Positions 15,482 through 15,706 of a stretch of 15,706 nt of DNA are shown here, piece by piece. The notes beneath the pieces are model-generated. The model was not told the DNA's origin, searched no databases, and saw only the letters and a program-made list of their open reading frames with translations. The stretch is taken from positions 1 to 15,706 of the forward strand of contig JAKADJ010000019.1 of the NCBI GenBank assembly GCA_021820645.1. Direction: 5' to 3'. A program made the position numbers and the translations under genes. Source of the DNA: Bacillota bacterium (GTDB taxonomy: Bacteria > Bacillota_E > Sulfobacillia > Sulfobacillales > Sulfobacillaceae). Each line of letters starts with the position of its first letter. Position 1 is the first letter of the stretch.

Positions 15482-15706
15482 CTAAACGTCAGCCCTCCGG
15501 GCCAACACCAAATCGCGATGCTCCACCGCCACAACCAAACCCAAATCGTGTTGCAAGTAGGCTCCGAGACGGTTCGCGAACACGACCGACCGATGTTGAC
15601 CCCCGGTACACCCCATGGCTACGGTAACTTGTGGCTTTCCTTCCTGTTGGAACTGCGGCATTAAAAACCCCAAGAGGCTTTGCAACCGAGTCAGGGTCTC
15701 TTGGGC
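15482..15706 (-). CDS. rapZ: RapZ/YvcJ family RNase adapter or nucleotide-binding protein, C-terminal end only
   Basis: Only the last 74 codons are inside the window; the 5' part lies beyond the right edge. The visible part matches the C-terminal domain of RapZ (YvcJ): [20 protein letters not shown], then the hallmark [10 protein letters not shown] and VEHRDL. In E. coli RapZ binds the GlmZ small RNA and signals glucosamine-6-phosphate levels. In Bacillus YvcJ is a GTP/ATP-binding protein affecting competence. Which role applies here cannot be told from this end. It ends in TAG immediately before the yvcK ATG, so the two are likely translated together. The N-terminal P-loop cannot be checked. 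Confidence 0.93.
   Translation of the reverse strand, partial: AQETLTRLQSLLGFLMPQFQQEGKPQVTVAMGCTGGQHRSVVFANRLGAYLQHDLGLVVAVEHRDLVLARRADV

Noticed and set aside
1..15706. An undescribed multi-gene system, mobile element, CRISPR array or RNA gene
   Set aside because: Every gene belongs to a known family in a known order. No clustered direct repeats, transposase genes, tRNA-like or rRNA-like segments were seen. The novelty is limited to residue-level and regulatory oddities.

Overview
The window carries one block of genes, all on the minus strand and read from right to left. The order is rapZ (5' part outside the window), yvcK and whiA, then a 148-bp gap with a promoter, then nuoA-B-C-D-E-F-G-H-I-J-K-L-M-N (nuoN runs off the left edge). 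The uninterrupted rapZ-yvcK-whiA trio is typical of Gram-positive bacteria. Very strong AAAGGAGG-type ribosome sites and moderate GC point to Bacillota rather than Actinobacteria. A full 14-gene nuo set including the NADH-oxidising module nuoEFG is unusual in Bacillota and recalls aerobic or acidophilic lineages such as the Sulfobacillus group. That lineage assignment is inference only.

Right part (13374-15706): the C-terminal end of RapZ/YvcJ, a long-form YvcK with two N-terminal membrane segments, and the WhiA DNA-binding protein. rapZ and yvcK abut (TAG directly followed by ATG). yvcK and whiA overlap by 79 bp in different frames. The gap 13226-13373 has a perfect TATAAT box, a weak -35 and a 10-bp palindrome over that -35. 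I see no convincing terminator, so read-through from whiA into nuo is possible.

Left part (1-13225): a complete NDH-1 / complex I operon in the canonical A-to-N order. It encodes the N module (NuoE, F, G), the Q module (NuoB, C, D, I) and the membrane arm (NuoA, H, J, K, L, M, N). All the expected Fe-S ligands are visible, including the extra N7-type Cys set in NuoG. The genes are tightly packed, with 4-bp ATGA or GTGA overlaps at several junctions, which suggests translational coupling.

The most notable points are two substitutions at normally conserved acidic positions of the membrane arm. The TM5 Glu of NuoL (E. coli E144) is Ala, and the second acidic residue of the NuoA FDxE motif (E. 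coli E81) is Ala. The other expected channel residues I checked in NuoH, K, L, M and N are kept. I found no CRISPR array, mobile element, RNA gene, defence locus or unknown multi-gene system here.
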